Below are positions 34,490 to 44,094 of a stretch of 64,000 nucleotides of DNA, piece by piece. Where the stretch lies: the NCBI RefSeq assembly GCF_001648155.1, contig NZ_CP015199.1:2738501-2802500 (forward strand), written 5' to 3'. The position numbers and the translations under genes were made by a program. The first letter of the stretch is position 1. Each line of letters begins with the position of its first letter. The notes beneath the pieces were generated by a model. That model searched no databases. It saw only the letters and a list, made by a program, of their open reading frames with translations, and had not been told where the DNA came from. This DNA comes from Chryseobacterium glaciei (GTDB lineage: Bacteria; Bacteroidota; Bacteroidia; Flavobacteriales; Weeksellaceae).

Positions 34490-35245
34490 TTATTCATATT
34501 CTTTTAAATAAGTTACCATTTTTTTCTCAATAAAATCAGTGAATGAATTTGCAATTTTTATAGCTTTAGGAGGTTGATTTTCGTGGGCAAAAATATAAAT
34601 GTTGTGATTCTCTAAATTGTACAGCAATTGATCTCCATCGCCATACAGCCAAAATTCACCTAAGGTTAAATATTGTTTTTTCTGAATCGTTTCGATGGTT
34701 AATTCTTTAAAATCGATGTCTATACCTTCAAGTTGTAAAGTTGATACATTTTGATACCATATTACCAGATCTTCAGGGAGTTGTATAGAAAGTTCTTTTT
34801 CTGTATTTTGAATAGCTTCCTGTTTTTCGCCTGCTTCAATAACATCGGAATTACTGTAAGATTTAGTTAATTGTCTGAAAAATTTTGGATAAATATTCTT
34901 TAGATATCCGAATTTATTTTCGACTTCCTTTTGAAGCTGTTTTTCTTTTTGTTTTTCTGCTTTACAGAAATCATCAAATTCTTTTTCCCATCCTTTTTTA
35001 TAAAGATCGGATAAAGCAACAGTTATTTCTTTTGATGTTAACCAGTCAAAAGCTGCTAATTGTCCGATGTATAAATTTCTGATATCACTAAAACTTTCTT
35101 TAGGCTTTACTTTAAGAAAAGTCGTTCTCCCGCATATTTTTTCGATACTGTCTTTATATTTTGTAAACCAGCCTATCCATTCCTCGGCAACGAGTTTTCC
35201 TTGTGAAAGGCTAGTGAATTTTTCAATAATTTCTTGTTGAGTCAT
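34490..35245 (-). CDS. SMI1/KNR4 (SUKH)-like protein with unknown N-terminal half
   Basis: A 251-residue cytoplasmic protein. The C-terminal half (from about residue 130) has SUKH features: EKELSIQLPEDLVIWYQNVS, LTLGEFWLYGDGDQLLYNLE and KIANSFTDFIEKKM. The N-terminal half is helical and charged, with a coiled-coil-like KAEKQKEKQLQKEVENK stretch, and no family I recognise. SUKH proteins often act as immunity proteins against polymorphic toxins. No toxin gene is seen nearby, so an orphan immunity role is only a possibility. It lies between DUF4272 (12 bases upstream) and DUF1801. Confidence 0.7.
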   Translation of the reverse strand: MTQQEIIEKFTSLSQGKLVAEEWIGWFTKYKDSIEKICGRTTFLKVKPKESFSDIRNLYIGQLAAFDWLTSKEITVALSDLYKKGWEKEFDDFCKAEKQKEKQLQKEVENKFGYLKNIYPKFFRQLTKSYSNSDVIEAGEKQEAIQNTEKELSIQLPEDLVIWYQNVSTLQLEGIDIDFKELTIETIQKKQYLTLGEFWLYGDGDQLLYNLENHNIYIFAHENQPPKAIKIANSFTDFIEKKMVTYLKEYE

Positions 35246-35257
35246 ATTTGAAACAGA

Positions 35258-35926
35258 TTAAGTATCACAAGAAACATCATCCCATTCCTGTCCCATATAA
35301 CTAATAAGCCAATTGAGTGCATATTGTCTTTCATAGACAATTCCCGAATCTATGAGTGTCATCTCGAGATTGTTTAATCGGGCGTCAACACATGCCCAAT
35401 GATACCTGTAATAAAGATCATTAGCGTCTAATATTTCAGCTTTTGAACGGAGTTGATGGTTGGAATTGATGAAATCATTAGGGTCGTTTTCCCCGCCGAT
35501 TGGATATTTTTCAAGAGGAATATCATTTAAATCACATAATTCATTCGGAAAAGGTAGTGTGTCCACAAGTTGTAGCGCCCAAAGCAAAACCCAAATACAT
35601 TCACACTTCCAGGTTTCCTGAAATTTTTTATCTTCTGTAGGATTTTGTAAAAAATCTTTTTCATCAGATGTTGTGGATTCCCAAAGATTACACTCTTTAA
35701 GATAGCTGATGGCTTCTTCCGAATCTATACTATCAAACGCAACTAAGTTGGTGATGGCAAGAATACTAACTCTTGTGGCGACCTCCTTAGAAGTTCGAAG
35801 GGTTGTTTCTTCTTCCGATTCAATATGGGGGAGGTTAAAATTAATTTTTATTCCTTCTTTTTTAAGAATTTCCTGACTCTTTTCTTTTCTGGAAAGCTCT
35901 TCTTTATTCTTCAAAATATCTGTCAT
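35258..35926 (-). CDS. DUF4272 domain protein
   Basis: A 222-residue protein. It has the DUF4272 pattern: EVATRVSILAITNLVAFD, a WKCECIWVLLWALQLVDTLP core and the C-terminal LDANDLYYRYHWACVDARLN followed by GIVYERQYALNWLI. The tail SYMGQEWDDVSCDT is typical. The function is unknown; the family occurs in many genomes near SUKH and other immunity-like genes. It starts a tight three-gene unit with the SUKH-like and DUF1801 genes, all on the minus strand. Confidence 0.85.
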   Translation of the reverse strand: MTDILKNKEELSRKEKSQEILKKEGIKINFNLPHIESEEETTLRTSKEVATRVSILAITNLVAFDSIDSEEAISYLKECNLWESTTSDEKDFLQNPTEDKKFQETWKCECIWVLLWALQLVDTLPFPNELCDLNDIPLEKYPIGGENDPNDFINSNHQLRSKAEILDANDLYYRYHWACVDARLNNLEMTLIDSGIVYERQYALNWLISYMGQEWDDVSCDT

Positions 35927-36058
35927 ATAATGGATTTAAAGTGGAAGGCTAACTTACGAAAAGTATAAATTATTTTGATAATATTATATCTTAAAACTTT
36001 CTAAAATGATGGTAGGGTTCTGTTAATAAAAAAAAGAATTAGCTTAGATATAAATTTT

Positions 36059-36580
36059 TCATATTGACCTTTGTAATGACCAATGTATCATTTCCTGATC
36101 CTGTTTTGTTTCTGTAAAATGTAATTTTCGTAGTAAATTAATCGAGCTGAGGTTCTCTAATGCACATCGGGCAGTTATTTCCTTTACAATTTCTGTTGAA
36201 AATGCCCATTTGATAAGCTCTGTTACAGCTTCCTCTGCATAGCCTTTTCTCCTTTCTTCCTTAATAATTCCATAGCCGATGTCAATGCTTTGTCTTTCAA
36301 TATTGAATCCTTTGAACCCTGCGTCTCCAATTATTTCGAGGGTATGTTTTTTAATAATCATCCAAGACTCAAATCCTGTTGGGGATCCGATTGGCAATAG
36401 ATTATTGATAATTTTAGGTAAGGTTTCCATAACATCAATATCGGGCCAGCTTTTTCCTTTTTTTAAACCTAAAGTGGATAAATCGCTGAAATCATTATTC
36501 AACAAATTTTCACAAATCTGTATGGTGAATGGAATTAGAATTAACCTTTCTGTGCTGAGTTGATCTATTTGTAATGTCAT
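36059..36580 (-). CDS. GNAT family N-acetyltransferase (RimJ/RimL type)
   Basis: A 173-residue acetyltransferase with the RimJ/L opening LSTERLILIPFT, a GDAGFKGFNIERQSIDIGYG core and the CoA-binding ERRKGYAEEAVTELIKWAF, then CALENLSSINLLRKLHF. The ATG at 36580 is used; a TTG three codons upstream (36589) is unlikely. The substrate is unknown; relatives acetylate N-termini or small amines. It follows arr by 44 bases on the same strand. Confidence 0.88.
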   Translation of the reverse strand: MTLQIDQLSTERLILIPFTIQICENLLNNDFSDLSTLGLKKGKSWPDIDVMETLPKIINNLLPIGSPTGFESWMIIKKHTLEIIGDAGFKGFNIERQSIDIGYGIIKEERRKGYAEEAVTELIKWAFSTEIVKEITARCALENLSSINLLRKLHFTETKQDQEMIHWSLQRSI

Positions 36581-36624
36581 GACTTTCAATTTAATGCTGT
36601 TTTCTGGGTCGTTTTTTATTTTAA

Positions 36625-37029
36625 TTAATCTTCAATCGCTTCAATTCCCTGTTCTCTTAATTTTTGAAGATGGTCTTTCATTGTTTTGAGTTGCTCCGGT
36701 GAATGTCCTTGCCATTTTTCAACTTCTCCAACTACTTTGAAAGGATGTTGAGAACGGTAAGATTTTGTAGGATTGCCTGGAAATTTTTTATCTGTCAGAT
36801 TAGGATCATCTTCAATTGAGCCTGTTAGTTCTACGATGTAAATTCTTTCTTTTCCGTCTCCAAAAGCCAATTCTGCACCCCAAGTTGCTGCTTCCAGTGT
36901 TGCGGAAAGATAGATGTATTTTGATTTTCTCTGCGTTCCATAGTTTGAAGTGAAACCGACTTCGATAAGGTCGCCGATTTTTAAATCTGCTCTTGTGCCG
37001 TGGTAGTAGGTTGGGGGAGTTGTGTTCAT
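36625..37029 (-). CDS. arr: NAD+-rifampin ADP-ribosyltransferase
   Basis: A 134-residue Arr protein, full length for the family. The NAD-binding and catalytic pieces are visible: YYHGTRADLKIGDLIEVGF with its His, the KYIYLSATLEAATWGAELAF stretch with its Tyr, and ERIYIVELTG...EDDPNLTDKKFPGNPTKSYR. Arr inactivates rifampin by ADP-ribosylating a hydroxyl of the ansa chain. No integron or mobile gene flanks it, so here it is probably a chromosomal gene of the species. It overlaps closely with the unknown gene upstream (two bases apart). Resistance is expected, not shown. Confidence 0.9.
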   Translation of the reverse strand: MNTTPPTYYHGTRADLKIGDLIEVGFTSNYGTQRKSKYIYLSATLEAATWGAELAFGDGKERIYIVELTGSIEDDPNLTDKKFPGNPTKSYRSQHPFKVVGEVEKWQGHSPEQLKTMKDHLQKLREQGIEAIED

Positions 37030-37031
37030 TT

Positions 37032-37622
37032 TTAAATTTCTTTTTTAATAGTGAAACCTTGAGACTGAAGATATTCATCAACGTCAACATCAAAAGGAAC
37101 TTCATAGCCATTATCCAGATCAAACAATCCGCCTCCAGCGTCGGAAGATTCCAAAAATCCGATCATTTTAGACTGAGTTTTTTCTTTTGCATTTCTCCAG
37201 CAGTTCATTAAGAAATCGCTTTCCAAACCGAACTGATTTTCCCAATAATTAGCATAATCTAATTGGTTGTCTTCATCTAGATAGGCGGAATAATCGATAC
37301 TATTTTCATTCAAAACTTTTTTGCATAATTCCTGAACATCAATATAAGAATAATCTTCAAATGAATGCTCTTTCAAATGCAGTTCTGCAATCTGAATCGT
37401 TTTATCCGGAGAATAATATTCATAATTCGGCAAAGCAAATAAAAAGCTTAAAGGACTTGAAGCATAATAATATAAGCTGATCACTTCAATTTTTTGATCG
37501 TCTTCTCTAAATTTATATTTTGAATTTAAAACATCAACTAAGAAATCTGTTACTACTTTTTCTCTAGGAAGTAGAAAGGTATTTTTAAATGCTTCATCGA
37601 TTTTCGTTTCTATTTTCTTCAT
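37032..37622 (-). CDS. Soluble protein of unknown function upstream of arr
   Basis: A 196-residue acidic protein starting MKKIETKIDEAFKNTFLLPR; an upstream start at 37700 would run through the terminator hairpin of the previous gene. It has no signal peptide or membrane segment. Repeated aromatic/acidic stretches (LYYYASSPLSFLFALPNYEYY, NYWENQFGLESDFLMNCWRN) suggest a globular immunity-like or DUF fold, but I do not recognise the family. It is two bases from arr and probably cotranscribed with it; a link to drug resistance is not shown. Confidence 0.65.
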   Translation of the reverse strand: MKKIETKIDEAFKNTFLLPREKVVTDFLVDVLNSKYKFREDDQKIEVISLYYYASSPLSFLFALPNYEYYSPDKTIQIAELHLKEHSFEDYSYIDVQELCKKVLNENSIDYSAYLDEDNQLDYANYWENQFGLESDFLMNCWRNAKEKTQSKMIGFLESSDAGGGLFDLDNGYEVPFDVDVDEYLQSQGFTIKKEI

Positions 37623-37647
37623 GTTTTCTTTTCTTTTTTGAGATGTA

Positions 37648-37684
37648 AAAATAAAGAAAACCGTTCTGGAAATTGGAACGGTTT
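37648..37684 (-). terminator. Terminator of the TOPRIM gene
   Basis: AAACCGTTC and GAACGGTTT pair around a short loop; on the minus strand this is followed by TCTTTATTTTT. It separates the TOPRIM gene from the arr group. Confidence 0.75.
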
Positions 37685-37729
37685 GTATATTAAATTTCAA
37701 TTTGGGCTTATGAAATTATTTTTTGATGT

Positions 37730-37751
37730 CGCAAAGTCGGGAGACTTTGCG
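37730..37751. repeat. GC-rich perfect hairpin
   Basis: CGCAAAGTC-GGGA-GACTTTGCG, a 9-bp stem in an AT-rich gap, just after the TOPRIM gene stop. It resembles the GC-rich hairpins at 7438 and 62637 in style. Confidence 0.6.
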
Positions 37752-37760
37752 GAGCGGGGA

Positions 37761-38939
37761 TTATTCGATTAAATCCTCAATTATGTCAAAAATCACTTTG
37801 AAATTTTCGAAATCTTCTTTTGTTGCATTAGTACATACCCAAGCACAAAAGTTTTTTTTCTCATCCTTATTAACTTCGCAATGTTCTTTTTGATATTTTA
37901 CTCCTCTAGTAATACCAGACTCGTTTTTAAAATCTACATATGCATTTTTTTCTTTAATAGCTTTATCAATAATAGTTTTAGGAAATAAATTTTCAATTCC
38001 ATTTTTAATAATACCATTTGCTAATGTCGGTATTATTCTTTTATAGTGATGCCCAAAATCTTCATTTTCTTTTTGAGTATCACAATCATAAAGAAAAATT
38101 TTTATTTGTGGAATTGTTTCCCAACTTTCTTTCTTTAATTCACTCCAAAGTTTATCTAAGTTCCTGAATCCTTCCCTTTGCCTTAATTCTATCTTATCTA
38201 ATAGTTCGGATTTATTTAATAATTCTGCAGCTTTATTAATATAAGTAATGTCATGTTCGCCTTCTAAAAAAATTACCGGTTTTAACTTAATTATCTTTTC
38301 TTCTTTTGAAATTATTTCTCCATTTTTCCAAGGAGTGAAATATTTTTTAACAATATTGATTAATACTTGAAATAAATCATCAGCTAAAATAAAGTAGTCT
38401 TCAATGTTTTTTACTTCTATAAGTTCAGGTATCTTTTCAACACAATAATAATTATAGTTAATTTTTCTTATTTTTTTATTTGTACTTAGAAATGATTGAA
38501 GAGGTAAAAATAAAGGAGGACGTTCGTAATCTTCATACTCTTCCAAATGTTTCCTTTCAATAGTTTTATTTTTGAAAAATGAATCACTTTCTTTATCTAT
38601 TTGCTCCTCATACTTTTCATAAATCTCATTATTCCATTTATATATTTGCTCTCTAAAATAATCTATTGATAAATTTCCATGAAGATTTACTACAAGATCA
38701 TAAAGTTGCTTGAAGTATTCGTCTATAGTAGATTGATTTGTTGTATTTATAACTTGAAGAATTTCATTTTCAAAACTTACCAATCCTTCTTTCCAAATTT
38801 CGATTGAATTATCAAAATATTCCTTTTTCCAAGAATTTGGATTTTTTATAATCTCAGAATGCTCTTGAACTTTTGATTTTTGAAAAAAATCCCATAATTC
38901 ATTTATTGTAATATTTCTGAATGGAAAATTTAATGTCAT
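37761..38939 (-). CDS. OLD-like TOPRIM domain protein, unknown N-terminal region
   Basis: A 392-residue cytoplasmic protein. Residues 218-320 look like a TOPRIM domain: strand and acidic motif KPVIFLEGEHDITYI (Glu226, Asp230), then IKIFLYDCDTQ (Asp285, Asp287) and a following IENLFP, as in OLD-family nucleases. Residues 1-215 are helical, charged and rich in Trp/Tyr, without a recognised fold; no ATPase (ABC or SMC) motif is present, unlike full OLD proteins. The tail (KKNFCAWVCTNATKEDFENF) resembles that of TOPRIM-containing defence proteins. The gene is more AT-rich than its neighbours. A nuclease or phage-defence role is a reasonable inference only. Confidence 0.7.
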   Translation of the reverse strand: MTLNFPFRNITINELWDFFQKSKVQEHSEIIKNPNSWKKEYFDNSIEIWKEGLVSFENEILQVINTTNQSTIDEYFKQLYDLVVNLHGNLSIDYFREQIYKWNNEIYEKYEEQIDKESDSFFKNKTIERKHLEEYEDYERPPLFLPLQSFLSTNKKIRKINYNYYCVEKIPELIEVKNIEDYFILADDLFQVLINIVKKYFTPWKNGEIISKEEKIIKLKPVIFLEGEHDITYINKAAELLNKSELLDKIELRQREGFRNLDKLWSELKKESWETIPQIKIFLYDCDTQKENEDFGHHYKRIIPTLANGIIKNGIENLFPKTIIDKAIKEKNAYVDFKNESGITRGVKYQKEHCEVNKDEKKNFCAWVCTNATKEDFENFKVIFDIIEDLIE

Positions 38940-39046
38940 TTCATTACTAGTTTTTATTTATTGTAGGTTTAATTTACAAATTATACGACTTTAAAAATAA
39001 TGTATTTTCCTTTGTTTTGGGGTGCTTTTAAACTTTTTTTAAATAA

Positions 39047-39075
39047 AAACCGCCCCACAAAAAGCAGAACGGTTT
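39047..39075 (-). terminator. Terminator of groESL
   Basis: A 12-pair stem including G-T pairs with a five-T loop on the minus strand (AAACCGTTCTGC with GTGGGGCGGTTT), followed by a T-rich tail, 29 bases after groEL. Confidence 0.75.
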
Positions 39076-39103
39076 AATTTATATTTGCCTCGGTCGCTGA
39101 CCG

Positions 39104-40768
<1,665 letters not shown>

Positions 40769-40809
40769 TTATTTTTAAATTAATTTTTTATTCAGTTAAA
40801 TCAGGAATA

Positions 40810-41088
40810 TTATCCGATAACACCCAATAAATCTCCTTCTTTTACGATTAAGTAATCTTTTCCGTCTAATTTTAATTCAGAACCTGAATATTTTCCATAA
40901 AGAACTTTGTCACCTACTTGAACAGTTGTAGGCTCATCTTTTTTCCCTGGACCTACTGCTACTACTGTACCTTCTTGTGGTTTTTCTTTTGCGGTGTCTG
41001 GAATAATAATACCTGAAGCTGTTTTAGTTTCTGCAGCGATCGGCTCGATCAAAACTCTATCTGCTAATGGTTTAAAGTTTACTGACAT
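40810..41088 (-). CDS. groES: Co-chaperonin GroES (10 kDa)
   Basis: A 92-residue Gro[22 protein letters not shown], the mobile loop with [16 protein letters not shown], then [11 protein letters not shown] and [20 protein letters not shown]. It caps the GroEL chamber. It is first in the groESL operon. The upstream region (41089-41242) lacks a CIRCE (HrcA) box and shows two GGCAGA repeats instead. Confidence 0.97.
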   Translation of the reverse strand: MSVNFKPLADRVLIEPIAAETKTASGIIIPDTAKEKPQEGTVVAVGPGKKDEPTTVQVGDKVLYGKYSGSELKLDGKDYLIVKEGDLLGVIG

Positions 41089-41134
41089 AATATGTTTAAT
41101 TTTTAATTATTTCTGTGTTATAATTCTCTAAATA

Positions 41135-41200
41135 CGTGCCAAGCATCTGAAACGAAATTTTTGGCAGACTTTTATTCCGCGATGTGAAATTTTGGCAGAA
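41135..41200 (-). promoter_or_regulatory. groESL upstream region with GGCA repeats
   Basis: On the minus strand TTGGCACG (41135-41142) lies 47 bases before groES. On the plus strand GAAATTTTTGGCAGA and GAAATTTTGGCAGA are direct repeats near 41153 and 41187. TTGGCACG recalls the -24 element of sigma-54 promoters, but a -12 GC is absent. No CIRCE box is seen. Their role in heat-shock control is unproven. Confidence 0.35.
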
Positions 41201-41201
41201 A

Positions 41202-41229
41202 AAAAAGTATCCAGAGTCTGAATACTTTT
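41202..41229. terminator. Terminator between groES and the M1 peptidase
   Basis: AAAAAGTAT and ATACTTTTT form an outer stem around an inner CAG-AGT-CTG; on the minus strand it ends the peptidase transcript. Confidence 0.8.
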
Positions 41230-41242
41230 TTGAAAATTATTT

Positions 41243-43621
41243 TTAGCTTTTCTTTCCGGCGGCCTGCATTGGATTTACTTTTCCGTTTGAACCTCCTCTT
41301 ACCGGGCCGTCTTGTTTTTGTTTAAATAATTGGAATTTTGAGCTTGTCGTAGAACTTCCGTCATTACTCCATAAATTATTTGAAGTATCAATATCCGCCG
41401 TTTCTCTCATCGGATCAAGCTGAATTGATTTTAATTTTTTATCAAAATAGAATGTCTTCGAAATTTTCTTTTCATTCTGTCTCCAAATTTGAGCCGAAGA
41501 TTTATCGTAAAGTTTTGTGCCGTCTTCAAATGTAAATTCAAGAATAACAGGCATTACCAATCCGCCCTTGTTTACAAAATCGATTTGATATGCTGTGATA
41601 TTTTTAAATTTATCCTTGTCTTTAGAATCTAAAGCTGCATTTTCATCTTTCTTTAAAGTGTAGGTTTTGCTGTTATCTACTTTTTCCTGACCTCTGTCAT
41701 AACGATAGTAGAAATCCTGAAGACTTTTATCTTTTTCTACATCAAAAGTGATATTTTTATCTTCTTTATTTCTGATTTTTGAAATATCCTGAAATTCGTT
41801 TTGTAAAGGCTTATCAACCGTATAAGTTTCTTCTTTTGCCATTGGAATTGCATCTAAATCTGGAGTTGCAATAGTCACTTTATCTATGGCGATGTCTACA
41901 GGATCTGTTCCGTAAAACCAGCCTCTCCAGAACCAATCCAGATCTTCACCGCTTGCATCTTCCATTGTTCTGAAAAAATCTGCAGGCTCAGGATGTTTGA
42001 AAGCCCATCTTTTAGCATATGTTTTATAAGCTTTGTCGAAAAGTTCTCTACCCATAATGGTTTCACGAAGAATATTCAATCCTGTTGCAGGTTTTGAATA
42101 AGCATTTGGGCCAAACTGAATAATATTTTCAGAATTACTCATAATAGGTTCCAACTGATCTTTCGGAAGTTTCATATAATCTACGATTGTCCAAGCCGGA
42201 CCACGTTTTGAAGGAAATTTATTATCCCATTTTTCTTCCGTTAAATATTCGGTAAAAGTATTCAATCCCTCATCCATCCAGCTCCATTGTCTTTCGTCTG
42301 AATTAATGATCATTGGAAAGAAATTGTGACCAACTTCGTGAATTACTACTCCGATCATTCCATTTTTTGTACCCTCAGAATAGGTTCCATCTTTTTCTGT
42401 TCTTCCGAAGTTGAAGCAGATCATCGGATATTCCATTCCGTTGGCAGCTTCCACAGATTGTGCAACAGGATACGGATAAGGAATTGTAAATTCTGAGTAT
42501 GTTTTAATGGTATGCGCAACCGCTTTCGTTGAATATTTTCTGTATAAAGCATAAGCTTCTTTCGGATAGAAACTCATCGCCATTACTTTATTATTGTTTT
42601 CAGGAATTATTACACGCATCCCGTCCCAAACGAATTTTCTTGAGGTAGTCCAAGCGAAATCTCTTACATCATTTGCTTCAAAATTCCATGTTTTTCTTTG
42701 TTTTGAATGATTTTTTTCTGCTTTTTTAGCTTCATCCAACGTCACGATTTCTATTGGTTCGTTTGCGCTTTCTGCTTTTCTGTATCTTCCTAATTGATCT
42801 GATGTCAACACCTGATCGTAGTTTTTACATTCTCCTGTTCCGCCTACAATGTGATCAGCAGGAACGTTCATTGAAACTTTAAAATTTCCGAAAACTAAAG
42901 CAAATTCACCTCTTCCTGTGAATTGATGGTTTTGCCATCCGTGAAAATCGCTGTAAACGCACATTCTCGGATACCATTGTGTCATCGTGTAAAGATCATT
43001 TCCGTCTTCCGCGAAGTTTTCATAACCGCCACGACCGCCCATTTTCATACGGTTTGGAATATTATAATTCCAATCTACTTTAAAAACAAGCTGTTCTCCT
43101 TTTTTTAAAGTTTTAGGCAAATCAATACGCATCATGGTTTGATTTATTGTATATTTTAAAGGGTTTCCTGATGCATTGGTCACTTTTTCAAGGTTTACTC
43201 CGTATCCGTTATCTTTTACAGGAAGTTCAGAAACTTTTAATTGCTGATCATTTGTTGATTGCGGTAGGGTAGAAGAAAACTGGAAATCTGCTTTTTTTAC
43301 AGTTGACTGTTGATTTTCATCTAGTTGTAACCAAATGTAATCCAAATCATCGGGAGAATTGTTGTAATAAGTGATGGTTTCGGAACCTTTTAAATTTCTT
43401 TTATCTTCATCAAGATATGCTGTGATGTTGTAATCGGCTCTGTTTTGCCAATATCCGTGTCCCGGAGCTCCGGAAGCTGTTCTGTAAATATTGGGAGTAG
43501 GAAGAATTGTACCTAATTGCTCAAATCTGTTTCCGTGGTTGCTTCCAGGGTTATTTTGAATGTTTTGTGCAACAATACCCACGCTACAAAAAGAGAGTAT
43601 AAAAAGGATATTAAATTTCAT
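41243..43621 (-). CDS. M1 family metallopeptidase (exported)
   Basis: A 792-residue aminopeptidase-type protein with signal peptide MKFNILFILSFCSVGIVAQ. The zinc site is HEVGHNFFPMI (His428, Glu429, His432) with the third ligand Glu451 in WSWMDEGLNTF, 18 residues on, as in gluzincins. The exopeptidase motif is AANGMEYPM (in place of GAMEN). A long C-terminal part is rich in Lys/Asp. It probably trims peptides in the periplasm or at the surface. It lies 15 bases downstream of an HxlR gene on the same strand, which may reflect co-transcription. Confidence 0.92.
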   Translation of the reverse strand: MKFNILFILSFCSVGIVAQNIQNNPGSNHGNRFEQLGTILPTPNIYRTASGAPGHGYWQNRADYNITAYLDEDKRNLKGSETITYYNNSPDDLDYIWLQLDENQQSTVKKADFQFSSTLPQSTNDQQLKVSELPVKDNGYGVNLEKVTNASGNPLKYTINQTMMRIDLPKTLKKGEQLVFKVDWNYNIPNRMKMGGRGGYENFAEDGNDLYTMTQWYPRMCVYSDFHGWQNHQFTGRGEFALVFGNFKVSMNVPADHIVGGTGECKNYDQVLTSDQLGRYRKAESANEPIEIVTLDEAKKAEKNHSKQRKTWNFEANDVRDFAWTTSRKFVWDGMRVIIPENNNKVMAMSFYPKEAYALYRKYSTKAVAHTIKTYSEFTIPYPYPVAQSVEAANGMEYPMICFNFGRTEKDGTYSEGTKNGMIGVVIHEVGHNFFPMIINSDERQWSWMDEGLNTFTEYLTEEKWDNKFPSKRGPAWTIVDYMKLPKDQLEPIMSNSENIIQFGPNAYSKPATGLNILRETIMGRELFDKAYKTYAKRWAFKHPEPADFFRTMEDASGEDLDWFWRGWFYGTDPVDIAIDKVTIATPDLDAIPMAKEETYTVDKPLQNEFQDISKIRNKEDKNITFDVEKDKSLQDFYYRYDRGQEKVDNSKTYTLKKDENAALDSKDKDKFKNITAYQIDFVNKGGLVMPVILEFTFEDGTKLYDKSSAQIWRQNEKKISKTFYFDKKLKSIQLDPMRETADIDTSNNLWSNDGSSTTSSKFQLFKQKQDGPVRGGSNGKVNPMQAAGKKS

Positions 43622-43636
43622 AGCTACTAATGTTTA

Positions 43637-44008
43637 TTAATTATTTTTAGGAAAGGCTAACCACCAGTCTTCCATTGATTTTATAATAGGTAATAAGGCA
43701 ATGCCCTTTTCTGTTAATTTGTATTCCACTCTTGGCGGTATTTCGGCATAGGCAATTCGCAGGACAATGCCGTCATTTTCCATTTCTTTTAAAATTGTAC
43801 TTAAAGTTCCTTGTGCTAGATTGTCTAATTCTCGTTTCAAAACTCCGAATCTTTTCGGGCAGTCATTTGCAATGATTTTGATCAGCGAGATCTTCCATTT
43901 TCCATTAATTAGCTTCAAAGCATGTTCTGCGTAGCAGTTATTTGCTAAAAACAGAAAATTTTCTGTGCAGCTAACGATTTCATTATCAGAATTAGTACTA
44001 AAATTCAT
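43637..44008 (-). CDS. HxlR family winged-helix regulator
   Basis: A 123-residue HxlR protein: CYAEHALKLINGKWKISLIK, KRFGVLKRELDNLAQGTLST (recognition region) and a wing IVLRIAYAEIPPRVEYKLTE. Cysteines are present early (SCTENF, NNCY), as in HxlR sensors. It is divergent from a drug-exporter-like MFS gene, so it is probably the repressor or activator of that transporter. The M1 peptidase gene follows it by 15 bases. No clear -7 word was seen for this gene. Confidence 0.9.
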   Translation of the reverse strand: MNFSTNSDNEIVSCTENFLFLANNCYAEHALKLINGKWKISLIKIIANDCPKRFGVLKRELDNLAQGTLSTILKEMENDGIVLRIAYAEIPPRVEYKLTEKGIALLPIIKSMEDWWLAFPKNN

Positions 44009-44055
44009 ACTGAGTATGTTTTTTTTACCTACTTGGCAGCAGGGATGGATGTTGT

Positions 44056-44063
44056 TACTTTTG
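44056..44063 (+). promoter_or_regulatory. -7 promoter word of the MFS gene
   Basis: TACTTTTG fits TAnnTTTG, 31 bases before the MFS ATG at 44095, in the 86-base gap shared with the HxlR gene. Confidence 0.4.
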
Positions 44064-44094
44064 AAGTGGTAAAGTTAAAATTTTATCAATAAAT

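Noticed and set aside
34490..35926. Toxin-antitoxin or polymorphic toxin locus
   Set aside because: The SUKH-like and DUF4272 proteins look like immunity proteins, but no toxin-sized or toxin-domain partner is encoded nearby.
37761..38939. Full OLD-family nuclease or known two-gene defence system
   Set aside because: No ATPase motif is in the protein, and the adjacent genes (groEL and the unknown protein upstream of arr) offer no partner.
41135..41142. Sigma-54 promoter before groES
   Set aside because: TTGGCACG resembles the -24 element, but the expected GC at -12 is missing, so it is reported only as a possible regulatory word.
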